The position numbers and the translations under genes are program-made. Under the pieces are notes generated by a model. It was not told where the DNA came from, did no database searches, and was given only the letters and a program-made list of their open reading frames with translations. Source: an uncultured Methylococcaceae bacterium (GTDB lineage Bacteria > Pseudomonadota > Gammaproteobacteria > Methylococcales > Methylococcaceae). From it: 40,877 nt of DNA. The stretch spans positions 1 through 40,877 of the forward strand of contig CAIOOA010000104.1 of assembly GCA_903859815.1 (NCBI GenBank), in the 5' to 3' direction. Shown here one piece after another: positions 7,177 through 15,173 of the stretch. The number at the start of each line of letters is the position of its first letter. Positions within the stretch are counted from its first letter, which is position 1.

Positions 7177-7225
7177 TCGATCTGAGGTCTGCGCTTCCAG
7201 AATGCGAAGGGAAGGCCATTGAACC

Positions 7226-7360
7226 TTAGTGGGTCGTTCCGTGATCTTTCATCATTTGTTCATGGTCGGTTTTCATTTTCTCATGCTCGGCTGTCATCTT
7301 CTCATGCTCAGATTTAAGCGCTTCATGCTCCTTTTGCATTTTTAGATGTTGCCGCTCCAT
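7226..7360 (-). CDS. His/Met-rich coiled-coil microprotein
   Basis: A 44-residue frame with ATG at 7360-7358, overlapping the last 38 bases of the GTPase gene and ending at TAA 7228-7226. It reads MERQHLKMQKEHEALKSEHE followed by EKMTAEHEKMKTDHEQMMKD and HGTTH. The near-regular EHEKM repeat gives seven His and six Met in a highly charged helical peptide, consistent with a metal-binding coiled coil. AGGAGG lies upstream within the GTPase gene. Its position directly after a COG0523 GTPase and a ZnuD-like receptor fits a role in zinc handling, but this is inference. The repeat pattern and overlap argue against a chance ORF; expression is untested. Confidence 0.5.
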   Translation of the reverse strand: MERQHLKMQKEHEALKSEHEKMTAEHEKMKTDHEQMMKDHGTTH

Positions 7361-8318
7361 TCTGGATTGCAGCGCCTCCTCTGATAGTCTCCATCAGTTC
7401 TTCGACCAAGCACCCTGGATTGCCGGCGGTGATAAAGACCAAACGCCCCCGGTTGTCATCAGACATCCGAGTGGGTAATGCGATGGGTGGGTACAACCGC
7501 CCCGCAGCGCCTTGCACAATGACAGACTCAGCTTGTTCCGGTAAGTAAACCACGCCCTTGACCCGAACCAAAACACTGGCATAGCGTTCCAGCAAAGTTT
7601 CCAGTGACGTTTTCAAGCGTAACCAAGGAATGGGTGCTTCCAGCAGTAGCGAGAGGCTGTGAAAACCATGATCCGGCAGATTTGCGCTATTGGGGATGCG
7701 GCGAAGCCCAGTGTCGGTTAGCAAAGTGTCCGGGTCAATGTCGCCGCACAACGCACGGAAGCGTGGGGTTGCAGGGGCAAGTGCTTCCAGCCGAGTTTCC
7801 AAACTGGCGATTTGTTCTGCACTGGCGAGGTCAGTGTGGGTGAGTACCAGTTTGTCTGCCCAAGCGATCTGCGCCTGCGCCTCGGCAAAACGCGCCAAGT
7901 GTTCTTCGGCAGAAGGTGATGCCAGAGTGGCGATAATGCCTTGCAACTGATAGCGAGAGGACAGCCAGCGTTCGTGTAACAAAGTATCCAGCACTGGCTC
8001 CGGGCTGGCGACACCGCTGGTTTCAATGATGACACGTTCGAATTTTGGAGTTTTGGCTTGGTTCCGCGCCATCCATAAGTTTTTCAAGGTCGGTGCCAAA
8101 GTGCCTTTGATTTGGCAGCATAGGCAGCCGCCTGACAAGACCGCCATTGGAATATCCTGCTGCTTGATGAGTTGCTGGTCGATGGGCATTGTGCCAAATT
8201 CGTTAATAATCAGTGCCGAGCGGGGCCAGCGCTGGAGCAAGCGGTTGAGCAAGGTGGTCTTGCCACTGCCAAGGAAGCCAGTTAGGATGATGACGGGAAG
8301 TCTGTCGTTTGCTGTCAT
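7323..8318 (-). CDS. COG0523 / CobW-type GTPase, probable zinc metallochaperone
   Basis: A 331-residue G3E-family GTPase. It shows Walker A GFLGSGKTT (14-22), the metal-binding GGCLCC motif (63-68) in the loop after switch I, an ETSG motif (about 117-120), and LTHTD in the place where many relatives have an N/T-K-x-D base-recognition motif. The C-terminal CobW_C region covers about residues 230-320. Members of this group deliver zinc or other metals to client enzymes, often under Zur control. The gene starts 49 bases after the TonB receptor stop on the same strand, so it is likely in the same transcript. Zinc is favoured over cobalt or nitrile-hydratase roles because of the neighbouring zur and the receptor. 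Confidence 0.85.
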   Translation of the reverse strand: MTANDRLPVIILTGFLGSGKTTLLNRLLQRWPRSALIINEFGTMPIDQQLIKQQDIPMAVLSGGCLCCQIKGTLAPTLKNLWMARNQAKTPKFERVIIETSGVASPEPVLDTLLHERWLSSRYQLQGIIATLASPSAEEHLARFAEAQAQIAWADKLVLTHTDLASAEQIASLETRLEALAPATPRFRALCGDIDPDTLLTDTGLRRIPNSANLPDHGFHSLSLLLEAPIPWLRLKTSLETLLERYASVLVRVKGVVYLPEQAESVIVQGAAGRLYPPIALPTRMSDDNRGRLVFITAGNPGCLVEELMETIRGGAAIQNGAATSKNAKGA

Positions 8319-8367
8319 GTTGTTAAGTCAAATTTTTTCATTATTTGCGTCTAACCCGCCTCAGCGG

Positions 8368-10455
8368 CTAATAACTCATCCTAATCCCCAACTCCGCCCC
8401 CCGTCCCGGTTCTGGGGCGAAATTGCGCAAATAGGAGACTGAGTTGCGGACATTTTCATTAAGCAGGTTGGTGCCGCGCGCAAACACGGTCAGCTCCGCG
8501 CCTTGGTAAACTTTGGCTTGGTATTTCGCACCCACCCCCAGCAACACATAGCCCGGCGTGGTGGATTGGTTGTCGCCGGGGTTGTCTTGCGCTTCGGCGC
8601 GGGTCAGGCGCAAGTTGGCCGACCATTCGTTTCTGTTGTAGTCCAGTTGGAAGCCGTAGCGCAACGGCGGCATGCGCGGTACGTCGCCGCCGTGGACAAA
8701 CTCGCCCCGCGTGTAATCGCTAAATAATGCCAGATCCACCAGCCCATAGCGGTTTTCCATTAGTGGGAAAACCAGCTTGCTTTCAAAGCCCTTGAAGGTG
8801 GCATTGCCTTGGCGCACCAGCATGATTGGCAGTCCGTCGCCGTGGTGGTGTTCATGTTCTTCGGGGGTTTCGCCTTCCACATGGTCGGGGTCGCTGTAGG
8901 TTTCCCCGGTTTGATAGGCGTAGATGTAGTTGTCCACCCAGTTCTGGAAGAGATGGGCTTCGGCCTGTAACCAGCTTGTTTTGAAGCGGTAGCCTAGGTC
9001 GAGGTTGTAGGAGATTTCCTTGGTCAGGTTCGGATTGCCAATTTCAAAGCTGCGGGTGGCATGGTGGACACCGTTGGTGTAAAGCTCCTGCACCGCCGGG
9101 GCGCGTTGGGATTGGGTGAAGGCGAAGCTCAGTTGGTGCTGGTCATTTATGTGGAAAAGCGCCGAGGCGGCGCCGCTGACCGGCAGGAAATTGCGCTTCG
9201 CCAGATTCTCCGGTGAGATAGACTGATGCTCGACCCGCGCCCCCAGTTCATAGGTCACCGGGCCGTAATCGAAGGTTTCGACGGCAAACAGGCCGTAGCT
9301 GTCGATCAACGATTTGGGCACCACCGCCTCCGCGCCGAACGCTTGGAAGTCGCTGTTGATGGACTGGAAGCCGACTACGCCGCGCACCGGGCCTAGCGGC
9401 TTGTGCGGCATTTCCAGGCGGGTTTCGTAGGTCTGGTTCAACCAAGTTGTGCCGACCACGCCACCTTCGATTTCCTGGTGCTGGTAATCGGTATAGCCAA
9501 ATTTCAGGCGCAGCGCCTCGGCGAAAGCTATCGGGTTTTTCCATTCGCCTTTCAGGTCGTAGCGAGTTTGGGTCAGATCGACGCGCACATTGGGTCCGCC
9601 AGTGCCGTCCGGGGGTATGCCGTAGTGGTTGTCCAACTGGTTGACCGCCGCCCCTAAGAAGCCCGCGTCGCCGACCCAGGAAACGCCCGCCGACCCGCCG
9701 CTGGCGCGAGCGTTGGTGTTGTTGATGACGCCGTAGGAATTTTGGATGGGATAGACATCCGCCAAGGCCGGGTCGTTGGCCCGCGCCGCCGTTTCGTCAA
9801 TGGCCGCCCCGCCGATGTGCATATTGCCCTGTTCGCGGTAAAAACCGTCGAGGTGGACCGCGACCGGGCCTTTGCCGCCTTCCAGTTTCAAGGAACTGGC
9901 GTTTTCGCTGGAGACCGAATTGTAGCGCTGCTCGAAAGCACCGCCGAAAACCTTGTCAAACTGTTCCTGCGGAATGCGGTTGTCGATGACATTGACCACA
10001 CCGCCAATAGCCCCGCTGCCATACAGCAAGGTGGCTGGGCCGCGCAAAATCTCGATCCGCTCGGCCTGCATCGGCTCCACGCCGTTGGCATGGTCGGGGC
10101 TGAGGGTGGACGCATCGTTGATACCAATGCCGTTTTGCAGCACCCGCACCCTAGGGCCGGTCTGTCCGCGAATCACCGGGGAACCGACACCGGGGCCAAA
10201 CGACTGGTTGTTCATGCCCGGTTCTTTTTCCAGCGTTGCGCCGATGGTGTTGCTTGCGCCCGTGTTGATCTGTTCTTCGGTCAGCACGGTCACGGGGCGG
10301 GCGGATTGCGAAACCTTTTCCCTCAAAGGGGCACTGACTACCACGGTGTCCAGTACCGTGTTTGGCATGTCTTCAGCATGGGCCGGAAAGCTGAAAATAC
10401 CGGTTGATGTCATCAGTATGGCAAGCTTGCCTAACTTAAATTCAATTCTTTGCAT
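8368..10455 (-). CDS. znuD: ZnuD-like TonB-dependent outer-membrane receptor (zinc uptake)
   Basis: A 695-residue receptor with a signal peptide ending SFPAHA, a TonB-box-like DTVVVSAP segment, a plug domain (VVSAPLREKV through ERIEILRGPATLLYGSGAIGGVVNVID) and a beta barrel ending in an aromatic residue (GAELGIRMSY). A histidine-rich external loop, PEEHEHHHGD (about residues 530-540), is like those that capture zinc in ZnuD. Zinc as substrate is further supported by the adjacent zur gene, the downstream COG0523 GTPase and a Zur-box-like palindrome 18 bases before the start codon. Heme or cobalamin cannot be fully excluded from the barrel alone. The 3' end also exists as a degenerate copy at 6648-6903. 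Confidence 0.85.
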   Translation of the reverse strand: MQRIEFKLGKLAILMTSTGIFSFPAHAEDMPNTVLDTVVVSAPLREKVSQSARPVTVLTEEQINTGASNTIGATLEKEPGMNNQSFGPGVGSPVIRGQTGPRVRVLQNGIGINDASTLSPDHANGVEPMQAERIEILRGPATLLYGSGAIGGVVNVIDNRIPQEQFDKVFGGAFEQRYNSVSSENASSLKLEGGKGPVAVHLDGFYREQGNMHIGGAAIDETAARANDPALADVYPIQNSYGVINNTNARASGGSAGVSWVGDAGFLGAAVNQLDNHYGIPPDGTGGPNVRVDLTQTRYDLKGEWKNPIAFAEALRLKFGYTDYQHQEIEGGVVGTTWLNQTYETRLEMPHKPLGPVRGVVGFQSINSDFQAFGAEAVVPKSLIDSYGLFAVETFDYGPVTYELGARVEHQSISPENLAKRNFLPVSGAASALFHINDQHQLSFAFTQSQRAPAVQELYTNGVHHATRSFEIGNPNLTKEISYNLDLGYRFKTSWLQAEAHLFQNWVDNYIYAYQTGETYSDPDHVEGETPEEHEHHHGDGLPIMLVRQGNATFKGFESKLVFPLMENRYGLVDLALFSDYTRGEFVHGGDVPRMPPLRYGFQLDYNRNEWSANLRLTRAEAQDNPGDNQSTTPGYVLLGVGAKYQAKVYQGAELTVFARGTNLLNENVRNSVSYLRNFAPEPGRGAELGIRMSY

Positions 10456-10472
10456 GGTGAGCCTTTAATTCC

Positions 10473-10491
10473 AATGTTATATCGTTACATT
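10473..10491. promoter_or_regulatory. Putative Zur box upstream of the ZnuD-like receptor
   Basis: AATGTTATATCGTTACATT is a 19-bp imperfect palindrome (arms AATGTtA/TtACATT). It resembles the proteobacterial Zur operator, whose core is ATGTTATA-N-TATAACAT. It ends 18 bases upstream of the receptor start codon, where repressor binding would block transcription or initiation. Confidence 0.6.
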
Positions 10492-10500
10492 GATAAGTGC

Positions 10501-10566
10501 AGATCAATATTTTCTACAAACTGATAACCCAGTGGGAACACTTGAAGGAGCTGCCGATATTGATCT
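10501..10566. repeat. Long-range inverted repeat between zur and the receptor gene
   Basis: AGATCAATAT (10501-10510) and ATATTGATCT (10557-10566) are perfect 10-bp inverted arms separated by 46 bases. A small CTCGGA/TCCGAG hairpin overlaps the right arm at 10565-10581. It could help end zur transcription or form a structured leader; there is no T tract. Confidence 0.35.
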
Positions 10567-10593
10567 CGGAGTTTTTCCGAGTCGGTTCTGCGC

Positions 10594-11103
10594 TTATCTA
10601 ACCAGTTCCAAAGCAGCACATTGAGCGCAAAGCCCATGAATTTCGATGGCTTTGCGATGGACATGAAATCCAGCTTCGGCAATTTCCTTGGCTACGGCAT
10701 TCATGACCTCCAAGGCGGGTCTTTCCTCGACTTCTTGGCAGCGATTGCAGATCAGCAGTAGCAGTTCATGTTGATGATCCGAGCAGTTGCAGCCAATGAA
10801 AGCATTGAGGCTTTCCACCCGGTGAATCAAGCCTTGTTCGATCAAAAAATCCAAGGCCCGGTAGACCGTGGCGGGTTTGGCCGAGGTTTCCAAAGGTTTG
10901 ATCCGATCCAGCAAATCATAGGCTTTCACCGCCCGATGGCTTTCCCACACCAGTTCCAGCACCTTGCGGCGTATGGGTGTCAAACGAACGCCACGGTCAT
11001 TACACAAAGTCTCAGCTATTTGAATGGCTTTGTTGATGCAGCCGCCATGGTCATGGCGGGGCAGTTCTGGCAAGGTTTGTGTGGGTAACGCTCCGGTAGT
11101 CAT
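10594..11103 (-). CDS. zur: Zur, zinc-responsive Fur-family repressor
   Basis: A 169-residue Fur-superfamily protein with a winged helix (VRLTPIRRKVLELVWESHRAV, then PATVYRALDFLIEQGLIHRVE) and a C-terminal dimer/metal domain. The domain carries paired cysteines CNRC (119-122) and CAQC (159-162) for structural zinc and the regulatory His-rich stretch CSDHQHELLLL. A short His-containing N-terminal extension precedes the helix. Classification as Zur rather than Fur rests on the family motifs around FIGCNCSDHQHE, the presence of a separate fur gene at 25137, and the zinc-related neighbours. A palindrome at 11124-11140, 21 bases upstream of its start, suggests autoregulation. Confidence 0.9.
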   Translation of the reverse strand: MTTGALPTQTLPELPRHDHGGCINKAIQIAETLCNDRGVRLTPIRRKVLELVWESHRAVKAYDLLDRIKPLETSAKPATVYRALDFLIEQGLIHRVESLNAFIGCNCSDHQHELLLLICNRCQEVEERPALEVMNAVAKEIAEAGFHVHRKAIEIHGLCAQCAALELVR

Positions 11104-11123
11104 GTCGAACCGATAATGATAAA

Positions 11124-11140
11124 ATGTTACTATATAACAT
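11124..11140. promoter_or_regulatory. Putative Zur box between zur and ovoA
   Basis: ATGTTACTATATAACAT is a near-perfect palindrome (arms ATGTTA/TAACAT around CTATA). It closely matches the core of known gammaproteobacterial Zur sites. It lies 21 bases upstream of zur and 89 bases upstream of ovoA, in a region that must hold both divergent promoters. Control of zur is likely; control of ovoA is possible. Confidence 0.7.
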
Positions 11141-11229
11141 AATGTTTACTGTATTCAAGCATTGAACTTGAATATTTGGCAATATGTCCATAGGCTATGC
11201 ACTTTTGCTGGCAGTATTGAGAAGAACTC

Positions 11230-13347
11230 ATGATACGTTCGCTTTTTCCGCGCACTCCTAGCTTGTCAGGCACTGATGTCTCGGTGATTCGAGAACGACT
11301 GTGCTTTTATTTCCATAGCACCTTTGATTGTTATGAAGAGCTATTTCAAGTGCTGAGTTGCGACGAGGCTTACTACAAAAAACCCATAAGCCTCAGGCAT
11401 CCGCTCATTTTCTATTTTGGCCACACCGCCACATTCTTCATTAACAAGCTGATTCTGGCCGGATTGATCCAGCAGCGTGTCAATCCGCGTTTTGAGTCCC
11501 TATTCGCGGTGGGGGTGGATGAAATGAGTTGGGATGATCTTAACGAAGCCCACTATCACTGGCCGACAGTGGCGGAAGTCAAGCGCTATCGTGACCAAGT
11601 GCGGGAGGTGGTGGATTCGGTCATTCGCACGGCCCCTTTGAACATGCCATTGGACTGGAAAAATCCTTGGTGGGCAATCCCCATGGGTATTGAGCATGAG
11701 CGGATTCATTTGGAAACCTCATCGGTGTTGATCCGTCAACACGAGCTTAAATACGTGAAACCCCATGAACATTGGCAGCCCTGCCGACAAACCGGCCCAG
11801 CGCCGAATAATGAGATGGTCAACATTCCGGCGAGTTCGGTCAATCTGGGTAAGGACAAGGGTTCACCCTACTACGGCTGGGATAATGAATATGGGCATCA
11901 CACTGCCGATGTTGCGGCATTCCAAGCATCGCGTTATCTGGTTAGCAATGGCGAGTTTTTGCAATTTGTCGAGGCCGGTGGTTATGCTGATGAAACAGTG
12001 TGGGAAGAGGAAGGGCTTGGTTGGAAAAAGTTTGCAGAAGCAACCCATCCCACGTTTTGGGTGACTGATGCCGGGGCTTGGAAGCTAAGGCTGATGCTTG
12101 AGGAAGTTGCCATGCCATGGGATTGGCCGGTGGAAGTCAATTATCATGAGGCCAAGGCGTTTTGCAATTGGAAGGCCAAAATCACCGGCAAAACTGTTCG
12201 ATTGCCAACCGAAGACGAATGGCAATGCTTATTTGCCCAATCCAGTCTGGAAGAAGTGCTGGAAAATATCATTGCCCCGGCCAATATCCATCTGGATCAT
12301 TTTGCCTCGCCTTGCCCGGTCAACCACTACCGTCATGGTCAATGGTACGATGTGCTTGGCAATGTTTGGCAATGGACAGAAACCCCGGTTTATCCGTTTG
12401 ACGGTTTCGACGTGCATCCGCTTTATGATGATTTCACCACGCCCACTTATGACAATCGCCACGCAATCATCAAAGGCGGCTCGTGGATTTCCTGTGGCAA
12501 TGAAGCCATCAGCAGTTCCCGTTATGCATTCCGCCGCCATTTCTTCCAACATGCGGGTTTTCGCTATGTCGTTTCCAATGCCCCAGTCACTCAGGTGGCT
12601 TCCAATTATGTGACTGACCTCTTGTTGTCATCCCATCTTGAGCAACATTATGGTGACAAGCATTTTGGTGTTCCCAATTTTATGCAAACATTGGCTGAAT
12701 TTGCGATTCAAAGCATGGGTGACAGACCCGCCCATCTTGCATTGGACATTGGTTGTTCGATGGGACGCGCCAGCTTTGAATTGGCGAAACATTTTGAGCA
12801 AGTGACCGGGCTTGATTTCTCGGCTCGCTTCATTAGCCTTGCCGATCAAATGGCAACGCAGGGCTTGATACGCTATACCCCGGTTGAGGAAGGGGAGTTG
12901 GTGAGTTACCAAGAACGTCGATTGGCCGATTTAGGCTTGGACAATGTCAGGCACAAAGTGGAGTTTTTCCAAGGCGATGCCTGCAATCTCAAGCCAATAT
13001 TCAAGGGCTATGATTTGATTCTAGTCACCCACCTGATTGACCGGGTTTATAGCCCAAGGAAATTCTTGGAAAATGTCCATGAAAGGCTCAATGCTGGCGG
13101 AATTTTAATCATAGCCTCTGCCTATGACTGGTCGAAAGAACATACTCGACGAGAAGAATGGATAGGTGGGTTCAAAAAGGACGGTGAAAGCTACACCACT
13201 TTGGATGGCTTGAAGGACATTCTGGGTGAACATTTCGATAGTGTCGGTAAGCCATCAGAAATTCCATTTGTATATCGGGAAACCCGGCGCAATTTTCAGT
13301 ATATCTTAAAGGAAGTAACTGTTTGGGAGAAAAAACATGTCTATTGA
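11230..13347 (+). CDS. ovoA: OvoA, 5-histidylcysteine sulfoxide synthase with fused methyltransferase
   Basis: A 705-residue fusion typical of OvoA. Residues 10-175 are a DinB-like domain with iron ligands in H-x3-H-x-E form (H156, H160, E162 in EHERIHLE) plus H65 of FGHTATF. Residues 190-450 are an FGE-sulfatase fold (VRLPTEDEW, LGNVWQWTE, IIKGGSWISC, AFRRHFF, AGFRYV). Residues 470-705 are a SAM-dependent methyltransferase with motif I LDIGCSMGRA (503-512). The enzyme joins cysteine and histidine through an oxidative C-S bond, then its methyltransferase can methylate the imidazole to give ovothiol A. It overlaps the next gene by 11 bases, so the two form an operon. It diverges from zur with a shared regulatory gap. 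Confidence 0.95.
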   Translation: MIRSLFPRTPSLSGTDVSVIRERLCFYFHSTFDCYEELFQVLSCDEAYYKKPISLRHPLIFYFGHTATFFINKLILAGLIQQRVNPRFESLFAVGVDEMSWDDLNEAHYHWPTVAEVKRYRDQVREVVDSVIRTAPLNMPLDWKNPWWAIPMGIEHERIHLETSSVLIRQHELKYVKPHEHWQPCRQTGPAPNNEMVNIPASSVNLGKDKGSPYYGWDNEYGHHTADVAAFQASRYLVSNGEFLQFVEAGGYADETVWEEEGLGWKKFAEATHPTFWVTDAGAWKLRLMLEEVAMPWDWPVEVNYHEAKAFCNWKAKITGKTVRLPTEDEWQCLFAQSSLEEVLENIIAPANIHLDHFASPCPVNHYRHGQWYDVLGNVWQWTETPVYPFDGFDVHPLYDDFTTPTYDNRHAIIKGGSWISCGNEAISSSRYAFRRHFFQHAGFRYVVSNAPVTQVASNYVTDLLLSSHLEQHYGDKHFGVPNFMQTLAEFAIQSMGDRPAHLALDIGCSMGRASFELAKHFEQVTGLDFSARFISLADQMATQGLIRYTPVEEGELVSYQERRLADLGLDNVRHKVEFFQGDACNLKPIFKGYDLILVTHLIDRVYSPRKFLENVHERLNAGGILIIASAYDWSKEHTRREEWIGGFKKDGESYTTLDGLKDILGEHFDSVGKPSEIPFVYRETRRNFQYILKEVTVWEKKHVY

Positions 13348-14500
13348 TTTTGACACCATCATTCCCCGCGAAAGCACTGATTCGGTCAAATGGGACGGTA
13401 GGCAGGGAGTTTTCAATAGTGAAGACCTCATTCCGATGTGGGTGGCGGATATGGACTTTGCCGTGCCGGAAGCCATCAGCCGTGCGCTCGTGGCTAGGGC
13501 CGAACATCCCGTGTTTGGTTACACCCTGGTGGCGGATAGTGTTTACGAGGCATTAATCCACTGGATGCGCCAACGCCATGGCTTTGAAGTGCAACGGGAT
13601 TGGATCATCTTGTCTCCCGGCGTCGTGCCTACGCTCCATGCTTCGGCCTTGGCGTTTGCTCAAGCGGGGGAGGGCGTAATCGTACAACCGCCCGTGTATT
13701 TCCCGTTTTTTAGCGCAGTCACCGAGACAGGTCGAAAACTGATTCAAAACCCATTAAAGTTGGACAGTGGCCGGTACACCATCGATTTCGATCATTTGGA
13801 GCAATGTGCGGGGCAGGATGCTAAATTATTAATGCTATGCTCCCCGCATAACCCGGTCGGAAGGGTATGGTTCGAGGATGAATTGCTTAAGATATTGGAG
13901 ATTGCCCATCGGCATGATTTGATAATATTGTCCGATGAGATACATCATGATTTGATATTCCCGGAGGCTAGGCATATTCCGTTGCAAGTGTTGGCAGGGG
14001 GTGCGGCTAATATTGTGACTGCCGTTGCCCCTAGCAAAACTTTCAACATCCCCGGTTTGGGGCTGTCTGCGCTGATTGTACCCAATCCCAAGCATAGGAC
14101 GGCCTTGCGCAAAGCGTTTGAACTATTGCATACAGGCGCATCCAATCCGTTCAGCCTAGTGGCTTTTGAAGCCGCTTATCGTGAGGGCGAAGAATGGCTG
14201 GAGGTGTTATTGGTTTATTTGACGGAAACCCGTGATTTTGTCGCTCAATATCTAGCTAAACATATTCCAAAAATTAAACTGATTCAGCCCGAAGGGACTT
14301 ATCTGCTTTGGTTGGATTGCCGGGAATTGGGCATGACCGATAATGAATTGAGGCAGTTTTTCATTCATCAGGCCAAGGTCGGCATGAACCCCGGCACGGT
14401 ATTCGGCGAAGGCGGCAGCGGGTTTATGCGGATGAATATCGGCACTTCAAGACTGGTGGTTAAGGAGGCGTTGGAGAGAATATATAAGGCTTTGAGCTGA
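13337..14500 (+). CDS. ovoB: OvoB-type PLP-dependent sulfoxide lyase (MalY/PatB fold)
   Basis: A 387-residue fold-type I aminotransferase-like enzyme. It has MWVADMDFAVPEAI near the N-terminus, the HNPVGRVW motif (171-178), SDEIHHDL (199-206, PLP-pyridine Asp) and the Schiff-base lysine K234 in APSKTFNIPGL. The overall family is MalY/PatB cystathionine beta-lyase. Immediate overlap with ovoA points to the OvoB role, cleaving the 5-histidylcysteine sulfoxide C-S bond to release the thiol-histidine. The ATG at 13337 has GGGAG upstream, within the end of ovoA. Without that neighbour it would be called a cystathionine beta-lyase. Confidence 0.88.
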   Translation: MSIDFDTIIPRESTDSVKWDGRQGVFNSEDLIPMWVADMDFAVPEAISRALVARAEHPVFGYTLVADSVYEALIHWMRQRHGFEVQRDWIILSPGVVPTLHASALAFAQAGEGVIVQPPVYFPFFSAVTETGRKLIQNPLKLDSGRYTIDFDHLEQCAGQDAKLLMLCSPHNPVGRVWFEDELLKILEIAHRHDLIILSDEIHHDLIFPEARHIPLQVLAGGAANIVTAVAPSKTFNIPGLGLSALIVPNPKHRTALRKAFELLHTGASNPFSLVAFEAAYREGEEWLEVLLVYLTETRDFVAQYLAKHIPKIKLIQPEGTYLLWLDCRELGMTDNELRQFFIHQAKVGMNPGTVFGEGGSGFMRMNIGTSRLVVKEALERIYKALS

Positions 14501-14501
14501 T

Positions 14502-14762
14502 ATGCCAACCATTTCTGTATTCTATGGGATTGTTATCCAGATGTTTTGGAATGAACATGCCCCGCCACATTTTCATGCACTCTATGGAGAATTTGAAGCA
14601 CTCATAGATATTAGGCAATTGCAAGTGATACGAGGATATTTACCTCGCCGAGCGCTTAATCTGGTGTTAGATTGGGCGGAATTGCATCAACAAGAACTCT
14701 TGGAGGACTGGGAATTATGCAAGCTGTTAAAACAACCCAAACCCATCACACCTTTGAAGTGA
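14502..14762 (+). CDS. DUF4160 protein
   Basis: An 86-residue protein with the DUF4160 signature: MPTISVFYGIVIQMFWNEH followed by PPHFHALYGEFEALIDI, then a short helix-rich end with RALNLVLDWAELHQQELLEDWEL. The HxPPHFHA segment is the conserved core. It starts one base after the ovoB stop and overlaps the following DUF2442 gene, so it may be translated from the ovo transcript. DUF4160 and DUF2442 genes are commonly paired and suspected to be toxin-antitoxin-like, but the biochemical role is unknown. Confidence 0.8.
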   Translation: MPTISVFYGIVIQMFWNEHAPPHFHALYGEFEALIDIRQLQVIRGYLPRRALNLVLDWAELHQQELLEDWELCKLLKQPKPITPLK

Positions 14763-15049
14763 AGCCAATCGCGCCTTGGCGTTTGGCCGAGGTGGAAGTA
14801 GGGAATGAATATCGCTTGGACGTGACTTTTATGGATGGTCTCAAAGGGTTCGTTGATTTAAGCCTATGGTTGAAATCCAATCGGATAGAAGGTTCCCTAT
14901 TCGAGAAATTGCGTGACCAAGCTTTTTTTCGGCAAGTCTCAATTGAACTTGGCGTAATTACCTGGCCGAATGGTGCCGATTTGTCCCCTGCTGCCATGTA
15001 TGATGCCATTCAACAAACAGGCAGTTGGAAACCTGAATTGTCTCAATAA
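14717..15049 (+). CDS. DUF2442 protein
   Basis: A 110-residue protein from ATG 14717, chosen because GGAGG lies upstream (about 14702-14706). The in-frame upstream start at 14672 would run much further into DUF4160. It contains the DUF2442 core: GNEYRLDVTFMDGLKGFVDLS, LFEKLRDQAFFRQVSIELGVITWPNGADLSP and AAMYDAI. It overlaps the DUF4160 gene by 46 bases, the usual tight pairing for these families. It may act as the antitoxin-like or regulatory partner, though no activity can be read from the sequence. Confidence 0.8.
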   Translation: MQAVKTTQTHHTFEVKPIAPWRLAEVEVGNEYRLDVTFMDGLKGFVDLSLWLKSNRIEGSLFEKLRDQAFFRQVSIELGVITWPNGADLSPAAMYDAIQQTGSWKPELSQ

Positions 15050-15122
15050 TCGGTGATATATCCCTATTGGGAGAATGCCAATAGTCGATAAACTGAAAAT
15101 CGGGTTTATTCGTGGCTTAACG

Positions 15123-15155
15123 CCCCTATCTTCCTATAATGCTTGAAGGTAGGGG
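15123..15155. terminator. Hairpin between convergent DUF2442 and cytochrome genes
   Basis: CCCCTATCTTC (15123-15133) pairs with GAAGGTAGGGG (15145-15155) over 11 bp with one G-T wobble, followed by TATTTCAGTTT. It sits between two convergent genes and probably stops transcription from both sides. Confidence 0.6.
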
Positions 15156-15173
15156 TATTTCAGTTTACTACCA

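Noticed and set aside
9742-10407. A 221-codon forward frame opposite the TonB receptor
   Set aside because: Antisense shadow of a clearly recognised receptor; no family motif.
10485-10682. Minus-strand frame overlapping the end of zur
   Set aside because: It runs out of phase through zur and the intergenic inverted repeat, with no motif or binding site.
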